Assembly (NCBI RefSeq): GCF_002362315.1
Contig: NZ_MTZV01000004.1
Location: 806,001-870,000, forward strand
Reading direction: 5' to 3'
DNA: 64,000 bases
Origin: Paraburkholderia acidicola
GTDB taxonomy: Bacteria; Pseudomonadota; Gammaproteobacteria; Burkholderiales; Burkholderiaceae
In this document: positions 55,573-64,000 of the stretch, in pieces
Layout of the letters: each line of letters starts with the position of its first letter
How positions within the stretch are numbered: position 1 is the first letter of the stretch
Notes under the pieces: model-generated
What the model was told of the DNA's origin: nothing
Database searches by the model: none
The model's input: the letters and a program-made list of their open reading frames with translations, nothing else
Position numbers and translations under genes: made by a program

Positions 55573-56244
55573 TCAACGTCCTGGTTCGGGCACCCTGCGC
55601 AAACCGTCGTCCTCGCTACGGGCATCCAGATGCGCCACATCCGCCCACGACAGCACCGTCGCCTTGCCACCCTCCATTTCCACCACGTTGATGCTCGTGT
55701 TTAGCAACGCGTAGCTGCGCGGCATATCGAGCGTAATGCCGTGTGCAAACCGGTACACGCAATCGAGCACGCCACCATGCGCCACGCACGCAATCCTGCC
55801 CTGCGGATGCGCCGCGACGATCGGCTCCAGTGTATGCAGGACGCGATGATAGAACTCGCGTTGCGATTCGCCTTCGGGCGGCGCAAAACCCGCGTCACGG
55901 GTTTGCCAGTGTGCGTATTCGTCGGGAAAACGTTCGGCGATCTGCTCGCTGTCGTAGCCCTGAAACGCGCCGTACGAGCGCTCGCGCAAGCCTTCGTTCA
56001 ACTGCAACGGTAAACCGAGTGCGTCGGCAATCGGTTGTGCAGTCTGTTGCGCGCGCAACAGGTCGCTCGAATAGATCGCATCGAGACGTGCGCCCTGTTC
56101 CGCCTCACGCGCGAGGCGCTGCGCCAGTCGCCCGGCCTGCTCGATGCCGCTCGCCGCGAGCGGGATATCAATGTGGCCCTGGATGCGTTTGATGCGGTTC
56201 CATTCGGTCTCGCCGTGCCGGATGAAGAGAATCTGCGTGGACAT
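55573..56244 (-). CDS. Histidine phosphatase family protein (GpmB/PhoE-like)
   Basis: 223 aa from the ATG at 56244 (an in-frame GTG at 56256 is also possible). The phosphohistidine motif is FIRHGETEWNRIKRIQGHIDIPL near residue 8. The remaining catalytic residues are the RSYGAFQG region, EGESQREFYHRV and the second His in ACVAHGGVLD. Such enzymes are often annotated phosphoglycerate mutase-like, but most are broad phosphatases. It converges on the MpaB gene with 10 nt between the stops. Confidence 0.88.
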   Translation of the reverse strand: MSTQILFIRHGETEWNRIKRIQGHIDIPLAASGIEQAGRLAQRLAREAEQGARLDAIYSSDLLRAQQTAQPIADALGLPLQLNEGLRERSYGAFQGYDSEQIAERFPDEYAHWQTRDAGFAPPEGESQREFYHRVLHTLEPIVAAHPQGRIACVAHGGVLDCVYRFAHGITLDMPRSYALLNTSINVVEMEGGKATVLSWADVAHLDARSEDDGLRRVPEPGR

Positions 56245-56363
56245 GTCAGTGCGCACCTGTGATCCGGTCCGGCGATGCCGGACGCGGTTGGGTTGTTGCG
56301 AAGTGGAGGAGGAACAGCGAGCCGCTATTGTCGCAAAAGCGACGGCGAAAAATCAGACGCGGG

Positions 56364-56822
56364 TCAGGCGTGTGTTTGCAGCCAGAACGTGACAGGGCCG
56401 TCGTTGACAAGCGATACCTGCATGTCGGCACCGAACTCACCGGTCTCGACCACCGGATGCTTCGCACGTGCGGCCGCGACGAAATAATCGAACAACCGCC
56501 GCCCTTCGTCGGGTGCGGCGGCCGGGGTGAAGCTCGGACGCAGGCCGCTGTTGGTATCGGCGGCGAGCGTGAACTGCGACACCAGCAACAAGCCACCCGC
56601 GCGCCCTGCACCGTCGATGTTCTGCACCGGCAAATTCATCTTGCCGGCCGCGTCGCTAAACACGCGGTAGCCGAGCAGCTTGGTGAGCAGTCGATCGGCG
56701 GCGGCTTCGGTGTCGCCGCGCTCGGCACAGACCAGCGCCAGCAAGCCCGCGCCGATCGCGCCGGTCACGCGCTCACCGACGCGCACTTCGGCGCGCGTTA
56801 CCCGCTGGATCAACGCGATCAT
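56364..56822 (-). CDS. dtd: D-aminoacyl-tRNA deacylase
   Basis: 152 aa. It removes D-amino acids mischarged onto tRNA. It opens [19 protein letters not shown]; the active-site SQFTLAADT and the Gly-cisPro-like loop at [11 protein letters not shown] mark the family. The start is the ATG at 56822. It lies 25 nt downstream of tyrS on the same strand, a sensible pairing because TyrRS misloads D-tyrosine, the classic Dtd substrate. Confidence 0.95.
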   Translation of the reverse strand: MIALIQRVTRAEVRVGERVTGAIGAGLLALVCAERGDTEAAADRLLTKLLGYRVFSDAAGKMNLPVQNIDGAGRAGGLLLVSQFTLAADTNSGLRPSFTPAAAPDEGRRLFDYFVAAARAKHPVVETGEFGADMQVSLVNDGPVTFWLQTHA

Positions 56823-56847
56823 GCGCGCGGCTCCGGCAAGCGCACCG

Positions 56848-58095
56848 TTACGCGGTCAGCGTCACGCGCGCAAAGCGGCGCTTGCCGACCTGCACGACGT
56901 ATTCGCCGGCCTCGACCTTCAGCGCCTTGTCGGAGATCGTTGCACCGTCGATCTTCACACCGCCCTGCTCGATGTTGCGCAACGCGTCGCTCGTCGACGG
57001 CACCAGGTTCGCCTGCTTCAACAACTGGCCAATGCCCAGCGGTGCGCCCGCCAGCGTGACCGACGGGATATCGTCGGGAACGCCACCCTTCGCGCGGTGA
57101 TTGAAATCTTCGAGCGCACGTTCGGCATCACTCTGCGAATGGAAGCGCGCGACGATTTCCTGCGCCAGCATCACCTTGAAGTCGCGCGGATTGCGACCGG
57201 CTTCGATTTCACTGCGGAAACCGGCGATCTCGTCCATCGGACGGAACGACAGCAGTTCGAAGTAACGCCACATCAACACGTCGGAAATGCTCATCAGCTT
57301 GCCGAACATGTCGTTCGGTTTCTCGCTGATGCCGATGTAGTTGTGCTTCGACTTCGACATCTTCTCGACGCCGTCGAGCCCTTCGAGCAGCGGCATCGTC
57401 AGGATGCACTGCGGCTCCTGGCCGTACTGCTTCTGCAACTCGCGGCCCACCAGCAGATTGAATTTCTGGTCCGTACCGCCGAGTTCGAGATCGGCGTTCA
57501 GCGCGACCGAATCGTAGCCCTGCATCAACGGATACAGGAGTTCGTGGATCGAGATCGGCACACCGCCCTGGAAACGCTTCGTGAAGTCCTCACGTTCGAG
57601 AATCCGCGCCACCGTGTAGCGCGACGCCAGCTTGATCATGCCGTCGGCGCCGAGCGGCATCGACCACTCGCTGTTATAGCGAATCTCGGTCTTCTCGCGA
57701 TCGAGCACCAGCGCGGCCTGATCGAAGTACGTCTTCGCATTCGATTCGATTTGTTCGCGCGTGAGCGGCGGACGCGTTGCGTTGCGGCCCGACGGATCGC
57801 CGATCAGCGACGTGAAATCGCCGATCAGGAAAATCACCGTATGGCCGAGATCCTGCAGCTGACGCATCTTGTTCAGCACGACGGTGTGGCCGATATGGAT
57901 GTCGGGCGCGGTCGGATCGAGACCGAGCTTGATGCGCAGCGGCGTGCCGGTGGCGGCGCTCTTTGCGAGCTTCTGCGCGAACTCTTCTTCGATCAGCAGT
58001 TCGTCGACGCCGCGCTTCGTGACGGCAAGCGCGTGGCGGACTTCGTCGGTGATCGGGAACGCGGCGCTGGGTTTGGACGTGGACTCGGTGCTCAT
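56848..58095 (-). CDS. tyrS: Tyrosyl-tRNA synthetase
   Basis: 415 aa from the ATG at 58095; the frame open upstream has no family similarity. The class I HIGH motif is HIGH at residues 67-70 ([13 protein letters not shown]), and the KMSKS loop begins at Lys245 ([11 protein letters not shown]). A C-terminal S4 domain ([32 protein letters not shown]) binds tRNA. The HIGH variant and length match the TyrZ-like branch found in many proteobacteria. dtd follows; anmK diverges. Confidence 0.96.
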   Translation of the reverse strand: MSTESTSKPSAAFPITDEVRHALAVTKRGVDELLIEEEFAQKLAKSAATGTPLRIKLGLDPTAPDIHIGHTVVLNKMRQLQDLGHTVIFLIGDFTSLIGDPSGRNATRPPLTREQIESNAKTYFDQAALVLDREKTEIRYNSEWSMPLGADGMIKLASRYTVARILEREDFTKRFQGGVPISIHELLYPLMQGYDSVALNADLELGGTDQKFNLLVGRELQKQYGQEPQCILTMPLLEGLDGVEKMSKSKHNYIGISEKPNDMFGKLMSISDVLMWRYFELLSFRPMDEIAGFRSEIEAGRNPRDFKVMLAQEIVARFHSQSDAERALEDFNHRAKGGVPDDIPSVTLAGAPLGIGQLLKQANLVPSTSDALRNIEQGGVKIDGATISDKALKVEAGEYVVQVGKRRFARVTLTA

Positions 58096-58245
58096 GCTGG
58101 ATACGGAAGGTCGCAAAAAGAGAGATTGTCCCATAGATAGCGCGTCGCGCGCCCCAAGGCGGAAGCGCGTGGCCTGACCCCTCGTTTGCGCGGATAATCT
58201 GCTACAACATACAACGTTCGCAACGACCACCGAGAGGAGCAAAAC

Positions 58246-59376
58246 GTGGCGCAAGACACGGTAGATGGCGTGTACTTCGGATTGATGTCGGGCACGAGCA
58301 TGGACGGCGTCGACGGCATCGCCGTCAAGTTCGCCGCAGGCAAGCCGCCGGTCGTGCGGGCCGAGGCGTTCGTGGGCTTTTCGGCGGGCCTGCGCGACGC
58401 GCTATTCGAACTGCAACAACCTGGCGACAACGAAATCGAGCGTGAAGCGCTGGCCGCCAATGCGCTCGCCGCGCGCTATGCGGTCTGCTGTCATGAGCTG
58501 CTGCGCGGCGGCAACCTGACCGCGAGCGAAGTGCGGGCGATCGGTGTACATGGACAGACTGTGCGGCACCGCCCGGAAAAGGGCTACACGCGGCAGATCA
58601 ACAATCCGGCGTTGCTCGCGGAAATGGCGCACATCGACGTGATCGCCGATTTCCGCAGCCGCGACGTCGCGGCCGGTGGTCAGGGCGCACCGCTCGTCCC
58701 GGCGTTTCACGCGACGGTGTTCGGCGCGAAGGGCGAAACGCGGGTCGTCTGCAATCTCGGCGGCATCAGCAACATCACGATACTCAGCGCATCGGGCAAT
58801 GTGCGCGGCTTCGACTGCGGCCCCGCGAACGCGTTGCTCGACGAATGGGCGCAACGGCATCTCGGCAAACCGTTCGACGAAAGCGGCCATTTCGCGGCCA
58901 GCGGGCAGGTGCATCGGCCGCTGCTGCATGCGCTACTGGACGAGCCGTTCTTCGCGGAAAAGCCGCCGAAAAGCACCGGTCGCGACCTGTTCAACCCCGC
59001 ATGGCTCGATGCGAAGCTCCAGCCATTCACATCACTCCCCGCCGCCGATGTCCAGGCGACGCTCGCCGCGTTGACTGCCGTGACGGTTGCACGCGAGATC
59101 GAGCTGCATGCGCCGGATTGCCGGGCGGTCTACGTGTGCGGTGGCGGCGCTCGCAATCCCGAACTGCTGAAGGCTCTGCAGAGTGCGCTGGAAGAAAGCG
59201 GCGTCAGTGGCGTACCGGTCCTGACCACCGAAGCGCTCGGCGTGCCGCCGCATCAGGTGGAGCCACTCGCGTTCGCCTGGCTGGCGATGCGCTGCGTCGC
59301 GCGCCTGCCGGGGAATGTGCCGTCCGTCACGGGTGCAGCTGGCGAACGGATACTGGGAGCGATCTATCCGCATTGA
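58246..59376 (+). CDS. anmK: Anhydro-N-acetylmuramic acid kinase
   Basis: 376 aa. It phosphorylates and hydrolyses anhydroMurNAc in cell-wall recycling. The N-terminal ASKHA-fold phosphate loop [13 protein letters not shown] starts at residue 12; [20 protein letters not shown], and the adenine-site region [14 protein letters not shown] follow. The start is GTG at 58246 with AGGAGC upstream. It is divergent from tyrS and ends at a bidirectional terminator shared with erpA. Confidence 0.96.
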   Translation: MAQDTVDGVYFGLMSGTSMDGVDGIAVKFAAGKPPVVRAEAFVGFSAGLRDALFELQQPGDNEIEREALAANALAARYAVCCHELLRGGNLTASEVRAIGVHGQTVRHRPEKGYTRQINNPALLAEMAHIDVIADFRSRDVAAGGQGAPLVPAFHATVFGAKGETRVVCNLGGISNITILSASGNVRGFDCGPANALLDEWAQRHLGKPFDESGHFAASGQVHRPLLHALLDEPFFAEKPPKSTGRDLFNPAWLDAKLQPFTSLPAADVQATLAALTAVTVAREIELHAPDCRAVYVCGGGARNPELLKALQSALEESGVSGVPVLTTEALGVPPHQVEPLAFAWLAMRCVARLPGNVPSVTGAAGERILGAIYPH

Positions 59377-59404
59377 CTGCGCATGGCGCAGGCAGCACGA
59401 CAAC

Positions 59405-59435
59405 GAGAAACGGGGCCGAAGCCCCGTTTCTCTTT
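59405..59435. terminator. Bidirectional terminator between anmK and erpA
   Basis: A perfect 12-bp stem GAGAAACGGGGC / GCCCCGTTTCTC with a stable CGAA tetraloop, followed by TTT on the plus strand. It lies 28 nt after anmK and 30 nt from the erpA stop. Confidence 0.85.
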
Positions 59436-59465
59436 ACAACCATACCGGTAGGTAAAACCAGTCGT

Positions 59466-59831
59466 TCAGACCGAGAACGACGAACCGCAACCGCAAGTCG
59501 TCGTCGCATTCGGATTCTTGATCACGAACTGCGCACCGTTGATGTCGTCCTTATAATCGATTTCGGCGCCGACCAGATACTGGTAGCTCATCGAATCGAT
59601 CAGCAACTGCACGCCGCTCTTGTCCATCACGGTGTCGTCTTCGTTGACCGCTTCGTCGAAGGTAAAGCCGTACTGAAAGCCCGAGCAGCCGCCGCCTTGC
59701 ACGAACACGCGCAGCTTCAGGTCCGGATTGCCTTCTTCTTCGATCAGTTGCTTGACCTTGTCAGCCGCGGCGTCGGTAAAGACAAACGGACCCGGCATCT
59801 CGGCCACGGGGGTGTCGGTGACTGCGTTCAT
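59466..59831 (-). CDS. erpA: Iron-sulfur cluster insertion protein ErpA (A-type carrier)
   Basis: 121 aa. A-type carriers deliver Fe-S clusters to apo-enzymes, especially those of isoprenoid synthesis. The three ligand cysteines are Cys49 ([13 protein letters not shown]) and the C-terminal Cys113 and Cys115 (TTCGCGSSF). A GGAGAG ribosome binding site precedes the ATG at 59831, and a TACAAT -10 is visible on the minus strand about 30 nt upstream. It lies after the rpsI terminator, so it has its own transcript. Confidence 0.95.
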   Translation of the reverse strand: MNAVTDTPVAEMPGPFVFTDAAADKVKQLIEEEGNPDLKLRVFVQGGGCSGFQYGFTFDEAVNEDDTVMDKSGVQLLIDSMSYQYLVGAEIDYKDDINGAQFVIKNPNATTTCGCGSSFSV

Positions 59832-59965
59832 TCGAACTCTCCAAAAAATGCTGCTAGCCGCTATTGTAGGGCTGATCCCAATATCGTGCTGAAGCCCATG
59901 AAATCAACAGGTTCTTCAGGGGTATTGCGACTGGCGAAGCTTTCCGCACGCTTGCTGCAACAACG

Positions 59966-60000
59966 AAAAAACCGCCTTTGCGGATGCGCAGGCGGTTCTT
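59966..60000 (-). terminator. Rho-independent terminator of rplM-rpsI
   Basis: AACCGCC (59970-59976) pairs with GGCGGTT (59991-59997), with additional inner pairing. On the minus strand the stem ends in TTTTTT (A-run 59966-59971 on plus). It lies 47 nt after the rpsI stop. Confidence 0.85.
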
Positions 60001-60046
60001 TTTCGCAGCGGTCCCGCCCGAAAGCGGAACCGGCTTCCCGAAACGA

Positions 60047-60439
60047 TTAACGCTTCGAGAATTGCTTCCTGCGGCGTGCCTTGTGGAAGCCGACCTTCTT
60101 ACGTTCGACTTCACGGGCATCACGCGTCACGAAGCCGGCCTTCGACAGTTCCGGCTTCAGCGTTGCGTCGTAGTCCATCAGCGCGCGGGTGATGCCGTGG
60201 CGAACCGCACCGGCTTGACCCGTTTCACCGCCGCCCGTCACGTTCACCTTGATGTCGAACGTGCCGGAGTGGTTCGTGAGTTCCAGCGGCTGGCGCACGA
60301 TCATCAGCGACGTTTCGCGCGAGAAGTAGTCGGCGATGGGCTTGCCGTTCACCACGATGTCGCCCTTGCCTGCCTTGATAAAGACACGTGCGACGGCGCT
60401 CTTGCGGCGGCCCGTTCCGTAATTCCAGTTACCGATCAT
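60047..60439 (-). CDS. rpsI: 30S ribosomal protein S9
   Basis: 130 aa, the standard length. It has [19 protein letters not shown] at the start, [19 protein letters not shown] in the middle and the conserved basic C-terminus [13 protein letters not shown], whose final Lys-Arg reaches the ribosomal P site. It follows rplM by 11 nt in the universal rplM-rpsI operon. Confidence 0.98.
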   Translation of the reverse strand: MIGNWNYGTGRRKSAVARVFIKAGKGDIVVNGKPIADYFSRETSLMIVRQPLELTNHSGTFDIKVNVTGGGETGQAGAVRHGITRALMDYDATLKPELSKAGFVTRDAREVERKKVGFHKARRRKQFSKR

Positions 60440-60450
60440 CTGGGCTCCCC

Positions 60451-60879
60451 TTAGATCTCGAGCGCTTTCGGCTGTTGCGCCGAATGCGGGTGCGTTGCTT
60501 CGGCGTAGACCTTCAGCTTCTTGATCATCGCGTAGCCGAGCGGGCCCTTCGGCAGCATGCCCTTGACCGCTTTCTCGAGCGCGCGGCCCGGGAAGCGTTC
60601 CTGCATCTTGCCGAACGTCGTCTCATAGATACCGCCCGGGTAACCCGAGTGGCGATAGTACTTCTTGTCCGTGGTCTTGTTACCCGTGACCTTGAGCTTG
60701 CCGGCGTTGATGACGATGATGAAATCACCGGTGTCGACGTGCGGGGTGAACTCGGGCTTGTGCTTGCCGCGCAGACGGCGTGCCACTTCGCTGGCGACAC
60801 GTCCGAGAATCTTATCCGTCGCGTCAATCACGTACCATTCACGCGTCACCTCATGGGCTTTTGCGGAAAACGTCTTCAT
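60451..60879 (-). CDS. rplM: 50S ribosomal protein L13
   Basis: 142 aa, as in E. coli. [33 protein letters not shown] opens the protein; [22 protein letters not shown] and the C-terminal [17 protein letters not shown] follow. The frame is open 50 codons upstream, but the ATG at 60879 gives the invariant N-terminus. A strong promoter (TTGACT, 18 bp, TATAAT) lies about 120 nt upstream, leaving room for a leader that may carry autoregulatory structure. Confidence 0.98.
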   Translation of the reverse strand: MKTFSAKAHEVTREWYVIDATDKILGRVASEVARRLRGKHKPEFTPHVDTGDFIIVINAGKLKVTGNKTTDKKYYRHSGYPGGIYETTFGKMQERFPGRALEKAVKGMLPKGPLGYAMIKKLKVYAEATHPHSAQQPKALEI

Positions 60880-60999
60880 GATCGATCCAAAATAAAAATG
60901 CTGTGCCCTGTGTTTTTTCCTGCTTAGTGTGTCGCGCATCGAGGCGCTGTGCAGGCTCTCCCTGTTCTTCTCCCGCGGGCATATGCGGAAAAGCCCTGA

Positions 61000-61029
61000 A
61001 TTATAAAGGAAATCTAGCGGCCAAGTCAA
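61000..61029 (-). promoter_or_regulatory. Strong sigma-70 promoter of rplM-rpsI
   Basis: On the minus strand TTGACT (AGTCAA at 61024-61029 on plus) and TATAAT (ATTATA at 61000-61005) are 18 bp apart. The -10 is perfect. Transcription would start near 60993, giving a leader of about 115 nt before rplM. Confidence 0.8.
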
Positions 61030-61071
61030 AATCTCGGTAGATCGGGAAACCGGGCGGGTAAAAAGGCAGGC

Positions 61072-61162
61072 AAAAAAAACCCGAACTCGCGGTTCGGGTT
61101 TAATCCACCAAAGGAGGAGGGTGGAGGAGACATGCGGAGGTTGTCAGACGTCGACGACCAAT
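61072..61162 (-). ncRNA. Candidate small RNA with anti-Shine-Dalgarno loop
   Basis: On the minus strand a promoter (TTGCGT, 17 bp, TATACT) is followed by about 90 nt with no ORF and then a strong intrinsic terminator. The predicted RNA has three hairpins: a 5' one (GGTCGTC/GACAACC, one mismatch), a middle one with stem CCACC/GGTGG (61124-61120 and 61109-61105) whose loop is CTCCTCCTTT, and the terminator. A second TCTCCTCC lies unpaired just before the middle hairpin. Exposed CUCCUCC motifs complement ribosome binding sites, as in known C-rich-loop sRNAs such as the alphaproteobacterial cuckoo/alpha-r14 type and Xanthomonas sX13. Function is inferred; no known family could be assigned. Confidence 0.6.
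61077..61101 (-). terminator. Intrinsic terminator of the candidate sRNA
   Basis: AAACCCGAAC (61077-61086) / GTTCGGGTTT (61092-61101) with loop TCGCG; on the minus strand the 10-bp stem runs into an eight-T tract (A-run 61072-61079 on plus). No protein gene lies upstream on this strand for more than 700 nt apart from rnpB beyond its own terminator, so it ends a separate short transcript. Confidence 0.85.
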
Positions 61163-61169
61163 GAGAAGC

Positions 61170-61198
61170 AGTATATGAACAGACCTTGTGCGACGCAA
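61170..61198 (-). promoter_or_regulatory. Promoter of the candidate sRNA
   Basis: On the minus strand TTGCGT (ACGCAA at 61193-61198 on plus), 17 bp, TATACT (AGTATA at 61170-61175). Upstream is an AT-rich block containing the dyad TGAT-TTC-ATCA (61220-61230), flanked by the imperfect inverted repeat GCATTACG / CGTAATATGC (61207-61251), possible regulator-binding sites. Confidence 0.65.
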
Positions 61199-61496
61199 GA
61201 ATGGTTGCATTACGAAAAGTGATTTCATCATTCGAAAAATGCGTAATATGCGCGTCACGATGAAAAAATCCTTTAAAAACAATATCCCACCGCGTACCAC
61301 TCCCTTTTAAGAGGGCCCAGAGTAGAGGGATGCCCCTAAAAATTGTCGGGGCAATCCCTTATGCGCCCAGCATGCCGCGCCGCAGCACACAAGGCCCTCG
61401 GCACCGATCCGACATGCCAGATGACTTCGGGCAGACCCGTAAACGAAGGACTACAATGCCGTCTCGAATGTAAGCAAAGCGAGCTGGAGTACGGGC
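61199..61496. other. Intergenic region upstream of osmC and the candidate sRNA
   Basis: No supported gene. It contains the AT-rich upstream block described for the sRNA promoter, and an 11-bp hairpin with one bulge (AGGGATGCCCC at 61326-61336 with GGGGCAATCCCT at 61348-61359, loop TAAAAATTGTC). A TACAAT at 61452-61457 may be the -10 of osmC. Confidence 0.5.
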
Positions 61497-61919
61497 ATGG
61501 AATGCAAAGTAAGCTGGATGGGGACGGATGGCATGGCGTTTGCGGCGGAGACCGGTAGCGGTCATCTGGTCGCGATGGATGGCGCGCCGGAAGGCGGTGG
61601 CCGCAATCTTGCGCCGCGCCCGATGGAAATGGTCCTGCTCGGAACCGGCGGCTGCACGGCGTACGACGTCGTAATGATTCTGAAGAAAAGCCGTCAGGAA
61701 ATTGCCGGCTGCTCGGTCACGCTGAAAGCCGAGCGCGCGAGCGAAGATCCGAAAGTATTCACCAAGGTCCACTTTCACTTCACGGTCACGGGCAAGAACC
61801 TGAACCCCGCAACCGTCGAACGCGCCATCAATCTGTCGCACGACAAGTACTGCTCCGCGTCGATCATGATCGCGAAGACGGCCGAACTGACGCACTCGTT
61901 CGATATCGTCGCAGGCTGA
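61497..61919 (+). CDS. OsmC family thiol peroxidase-like protein
   Basis: 140 aa. OsmC/Ohr proteins reduce organic hydroperoxides with two cysteines; here they are Cys53 (GTGGCTAYDVV) and Cys119 (HDKYCSASIM), at the spacing of the YhfA branch rather than Ohr. The N-terminal MECKVSWMGTDGMAF and PRPMEMVLLG match that branch. A GGAG lies about 8 nt before the ATG. It ends at a terminator shared with rnpB. Confidence 0.9.
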   Translation: MECKVSWMGTDGMAFAAETGSGHLVAMDGAPEGGGRNLAPRPMEMVLLGTGGCTAYDVVMILKKSRQEIAGCSVTLKAERASEDPKVFTKVHFHFTVTGKNLNPATVERAINLSHDKYCSASIMIAKTAELTHSFDIVAG

Positions 61920-61956
61920 GCCGACGTGCGGGGCATTACGCCCGCCCGTCACAAGG

Positions 61957-61995
61957 AAAAATGCCGGCGTCCATCACTGGACGCCGGCATTTTTT
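61957..61995. terminator. Bidirectional terminator shared by osmC and rnpB
   Basis: A 17-bp perfect stem (AAAAATGCCGGCGTCCA / TGGACGCCGGCATTTTT) with loop TCAC lies 37 nt after osmC and 8 nt after the 3' end of rnpB. It carries a five-T end in either direction. Confidence 0.9.
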
Positions 61996-62003
61996 GTTTA
62001 GTG

Positions 62004-62415
<412 letters not shown>

Positions 62416-62423
62416 TGGGCGCG

Positions 62424-62432
62424 ATTCTAGCA
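62424..62432 (-). promoter_or_regulatory. Extended -10 promoter element of rnpB
   Basis: On the minus strand TGCTAGAAT: an extended -10 (TG-n-TAGAAT) whose hexamer (ATTCTA at 62424-62429 on plus) ends 8 nt before the rnpB 5' end. No good -35 is visible. It lies inside the 3' coding sequence of the DUF3025-type gene. Confidence 0.6.
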
Positions 62433-63282
62433 TCGCTGGATCGGGTGCGCCGGCCGTGGCGGAACACCGACACGTCGTCGTAGAACGACGGTTCCTCGTT
62501 TGCGGGCCACCAGCCGGGGATGCCGAGCACCGGCAAGGGCGCAAATGCCTGGCTGCTGAGCGGCTCGTTGCCGGAAAACTCGCGGCTGACCGAGTCATCG
62601 AGCCACGCACTGCGGTGCTCGTCGGGCCATGCGAAATACTCAAGTGGTACATCGACGATCCACGCATGCGCGGTGCATGCCTTGAACGGCGTCGTCAGCT
62701 TTTCTAGCAACGCATGACCGAAGCAGCGCGACTCGCAGCGTTGTCCCCACGCATCCCGGTTCGCGACGAACAGGCGCTGCCAGTCGAACGCACGCAGTGC
62801 CGCGCTCAGCGACGGATCGGCGCTCGCGAACAGCACAGCGTTTTCATCGAAGAGCGTTAACGCGTCGCGCGTCCCGCCGCGCGTCGGTCCCCTGCCCAAC
62901 GAACCCACCGCCGCCGAGCCACGTGCGGTCTGCGTCGCCTTCATCCGTGGAAATTGAAACCACGACAGCGCGTTGAAGAAATCGTGCAGGTTGTGTCGCG
63001 TCGGCACGCAGCCGGTCGCGCCGATATGGGCTTCGTAGGCGGTATGCGCGGGCAGTTCGGCTTGCGCGACGAACGCGAGATGCCGACCGTCGAGCACCGT
63101 GTGCTGCGATAGCTGCGCATCCGCGTTCATAGCGTCGAGCAAAGCGACCTCGCTGGTCAGTGCCGCCTGTTGCCAGCGTCTGCCGCGTACCGCGAACGGT
63201 GCAAACCAGGGCGCCGACCAGTCGATGTCGGCAAAGCCAGGCGCCTTCCTCGCGACCGAAGACACAGTGTCGCGCTCCGCCG

Positions 63283-64000
63283 TCAGACGAGACGCCAGCC
63301 GATCGCCTCGCCGCCGCGCAACGGCACGACCGGCGTCTCGCCGACCGTGATTTCGTCGGGCAGCGTCCACTGTTCGCGACGCAGCGTCACCTGTTCGGTA
63401 TTGCGCGGCAGACCGTAGAAGTCCGCGCCAAAGAAGCTCGCGAAGCCTTCGAGGCGCGCCAGCGCGCCAACATTGTCGAACGCTTCCGCGTACAGCTCGA
63501 GCGCATGCAGTGCGGTGTAGCAACCCGCGCATCCGCACGCATGTTCCTTGAGTCCCTTCGCATGCGGCGCGCTGTCGGTGCCGAGGAAGAAACGCGGATT
63601 GCCCGACGTCGCCGCCTCAACCAGCGCCACGCGATGCGTCTCGCGCTTGAGCACCGGCAGGCAGTAGTAATGCGGACGGATACCGCCGAGGAAAATCGCG
63701 TTGCGGTTGTACAGCAGGTGATGCGCGGTGATCGTCGCGCCGAGCAGTCCGGGCGCCGCATTTTCACCATTGATATAGTCGACTGAGTCCTTCGTCGTGA
63801 TGTGTTCGAACACGACCTTCAGCGCCGGAAAATCGCGCCGCAGCGGCGTCATCACGCGATCGATGAACACCTTCTCCCGGTCAAACAGATCGATCGATGC
63901 ATCGGTGACTTCGCCATGCACGAGCAGCGGCATACCGGTTTCCTGCATCGCCTCGAGCGTCTTCGCGCACTTCGTGATGCTCGTCACGCCCGCGTCCGAG
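63283..64000 (-). CDS. pyrC: Dihydroorotase PyrC, 3' part
   Basis: Partial: the 5' third lies beyond the window. The visible 238 codons are the C-terminal part of the type II (homodimeric) dihydroorotase that closes the dihydroorotate ring in pyrimidine synthesis. Zinc-ligand histidines are in [11 protein letters not shown] and [13 protein letters not shown]; the substrate-site and zinc Asp region is [16 protein letters not shown]. The family's [21 protein letters not shown] is clear. It is followed by the DUF3025-type gene 17 nt downstream, a common neighbour in Burkholderia. Confidence 0.95.
   Translation of the reverse strand, partial: SDAGVTSITKCAKTLEAMQETGMPLLVHGEVTDASIDLFDREKVFIDRVMTPLRRDFPALKVVFEHITTKDSVDYINGENAAPGLLGATITAHHLLYNRNAIFLGGIRPHYYCLPVLKRETHRVALVEAATSGNPRFFLGTDSAPHAKGLKEHACGCAGCYTALHALELYAEAFDNVGALARLEGFASFFGADFYGLPRNTEQVTLRREQWTLPDEITVGETPVVPLRGGEAIGWRLV

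Noticed and set aside
61132..61164. Ten-codon ORF on the plus strand ([10 protein letters not shown]) behind a perfect GGAGGAG-type ribosome binding site.
   Set aside because: The G-rich sequence is simply the complement of the C-rich sRNA loop. The minus strand has a full promoter and terminator while the plus strand has neither.

Overview
This window is a stretch of core chromosome from a high-GC betaproteobacterium of the family Burkholderiaceae, most likely Burkholderia sensu lato (Paraburkholderia-like). The evidence is the strong G/C third-position bias, the gene content, and neighbourhoods typical of that group: yhdP / C-N hydrolase / tldD / aroG, oxyR-recG with katA and dps, split pntAA-pntAB-pntB, dusB-fis-purH-ruvCAB, and rplM-rpsI-erpA-anmK-tyrS. 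The species cannot be fixed from the sequence alone. I saw no insertion sequence, prophage, CRISPR array, tRNA or rRNA. Genes are densely packed on both strands.

Layout. 1-4535 (+): 3' end of yhdP, a nitrilase-family hydrolase, tldD, and aroG (DAHP synthase) behind an attenuation leader. 4701-5255 (-): PduO-type cobalamin adenosyltransferase. 5493-10959 (+): a D-lactate-dehydrogenase-like flavoprotein and glcD-glcE-glcF (glycolate oxidase). 11059-12600 (+): yggS-like PLP homeostasis gene and proC. 12612-17309 (-): ubiA, dps, a 55-aa unknown, katA, a candidate 44-aa ORF, and oxyR; this is an oxidative-stress cluster. recG (-) follows, divergent from queA-tgt-yajC-secD-secF (+). 25872-29157 (-): MHS-type transporter, two yceI genes and cytochrome b561. 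29536-33331 (+): two half-pqiA genes, pqiB and pqiC (intermembrane MCE system). 33583-38594 (+): a large Gcr-type membrane protein, an RlmL-like methyltransferase, a VOC protein and a WYL regulator. 38613-41546 (-): proton-translocating transhydrogenase pntAA-pntAB-pntB. Then gst (+), an FMN glutamate-synthase-like protein (-), mnmA and a Nudix gene (-), pepP-ubiH (+), dusB-fis-purH-ruvC-ruvA-ruvB and an MpaB-family gene (+), a histidine phosphatase, dtd and tyrS (-), anmK (+), erpA and rplM-rpsI (-), osmC (+), rnpB (-), a DUF3025-type gene and the 3' part of pyrC (-).

The most interesting content is non-coding or sub-ORF sized. (1) Upstream of aroG there is a complete ribosome-mediated attenuator. 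It has a consensus-like promoter, a 22-codon leader ORF with seven consecutive aromatic codons (Phe, Tyr and Trp together), mutually exclusive 1:2, 2:3 and 3:4 pairings, and a terminator. (2) Between rplM and osmC, the minus strand carries a promoter, about 90 nt of transcript and a strong terminator. The predicted RNA exposes CUCCUCC in a hairpin loop, so it looks like an anti-Shine-Dalgarno small RNA. (3) The rnpB promoter and 5' end lie inside the 3' end of the upstream protein-coding frame. (4) katA is preceded by an unannotated 44-codon ORF with a strong ribosome binding site, and by two dyads suggesting OxyR control. (5) ruvB, pepP and a Nudix gene have -10 boxes 6-8 nt before the ATG and no Shine-Dalgarno sequence, so they look leaderless.
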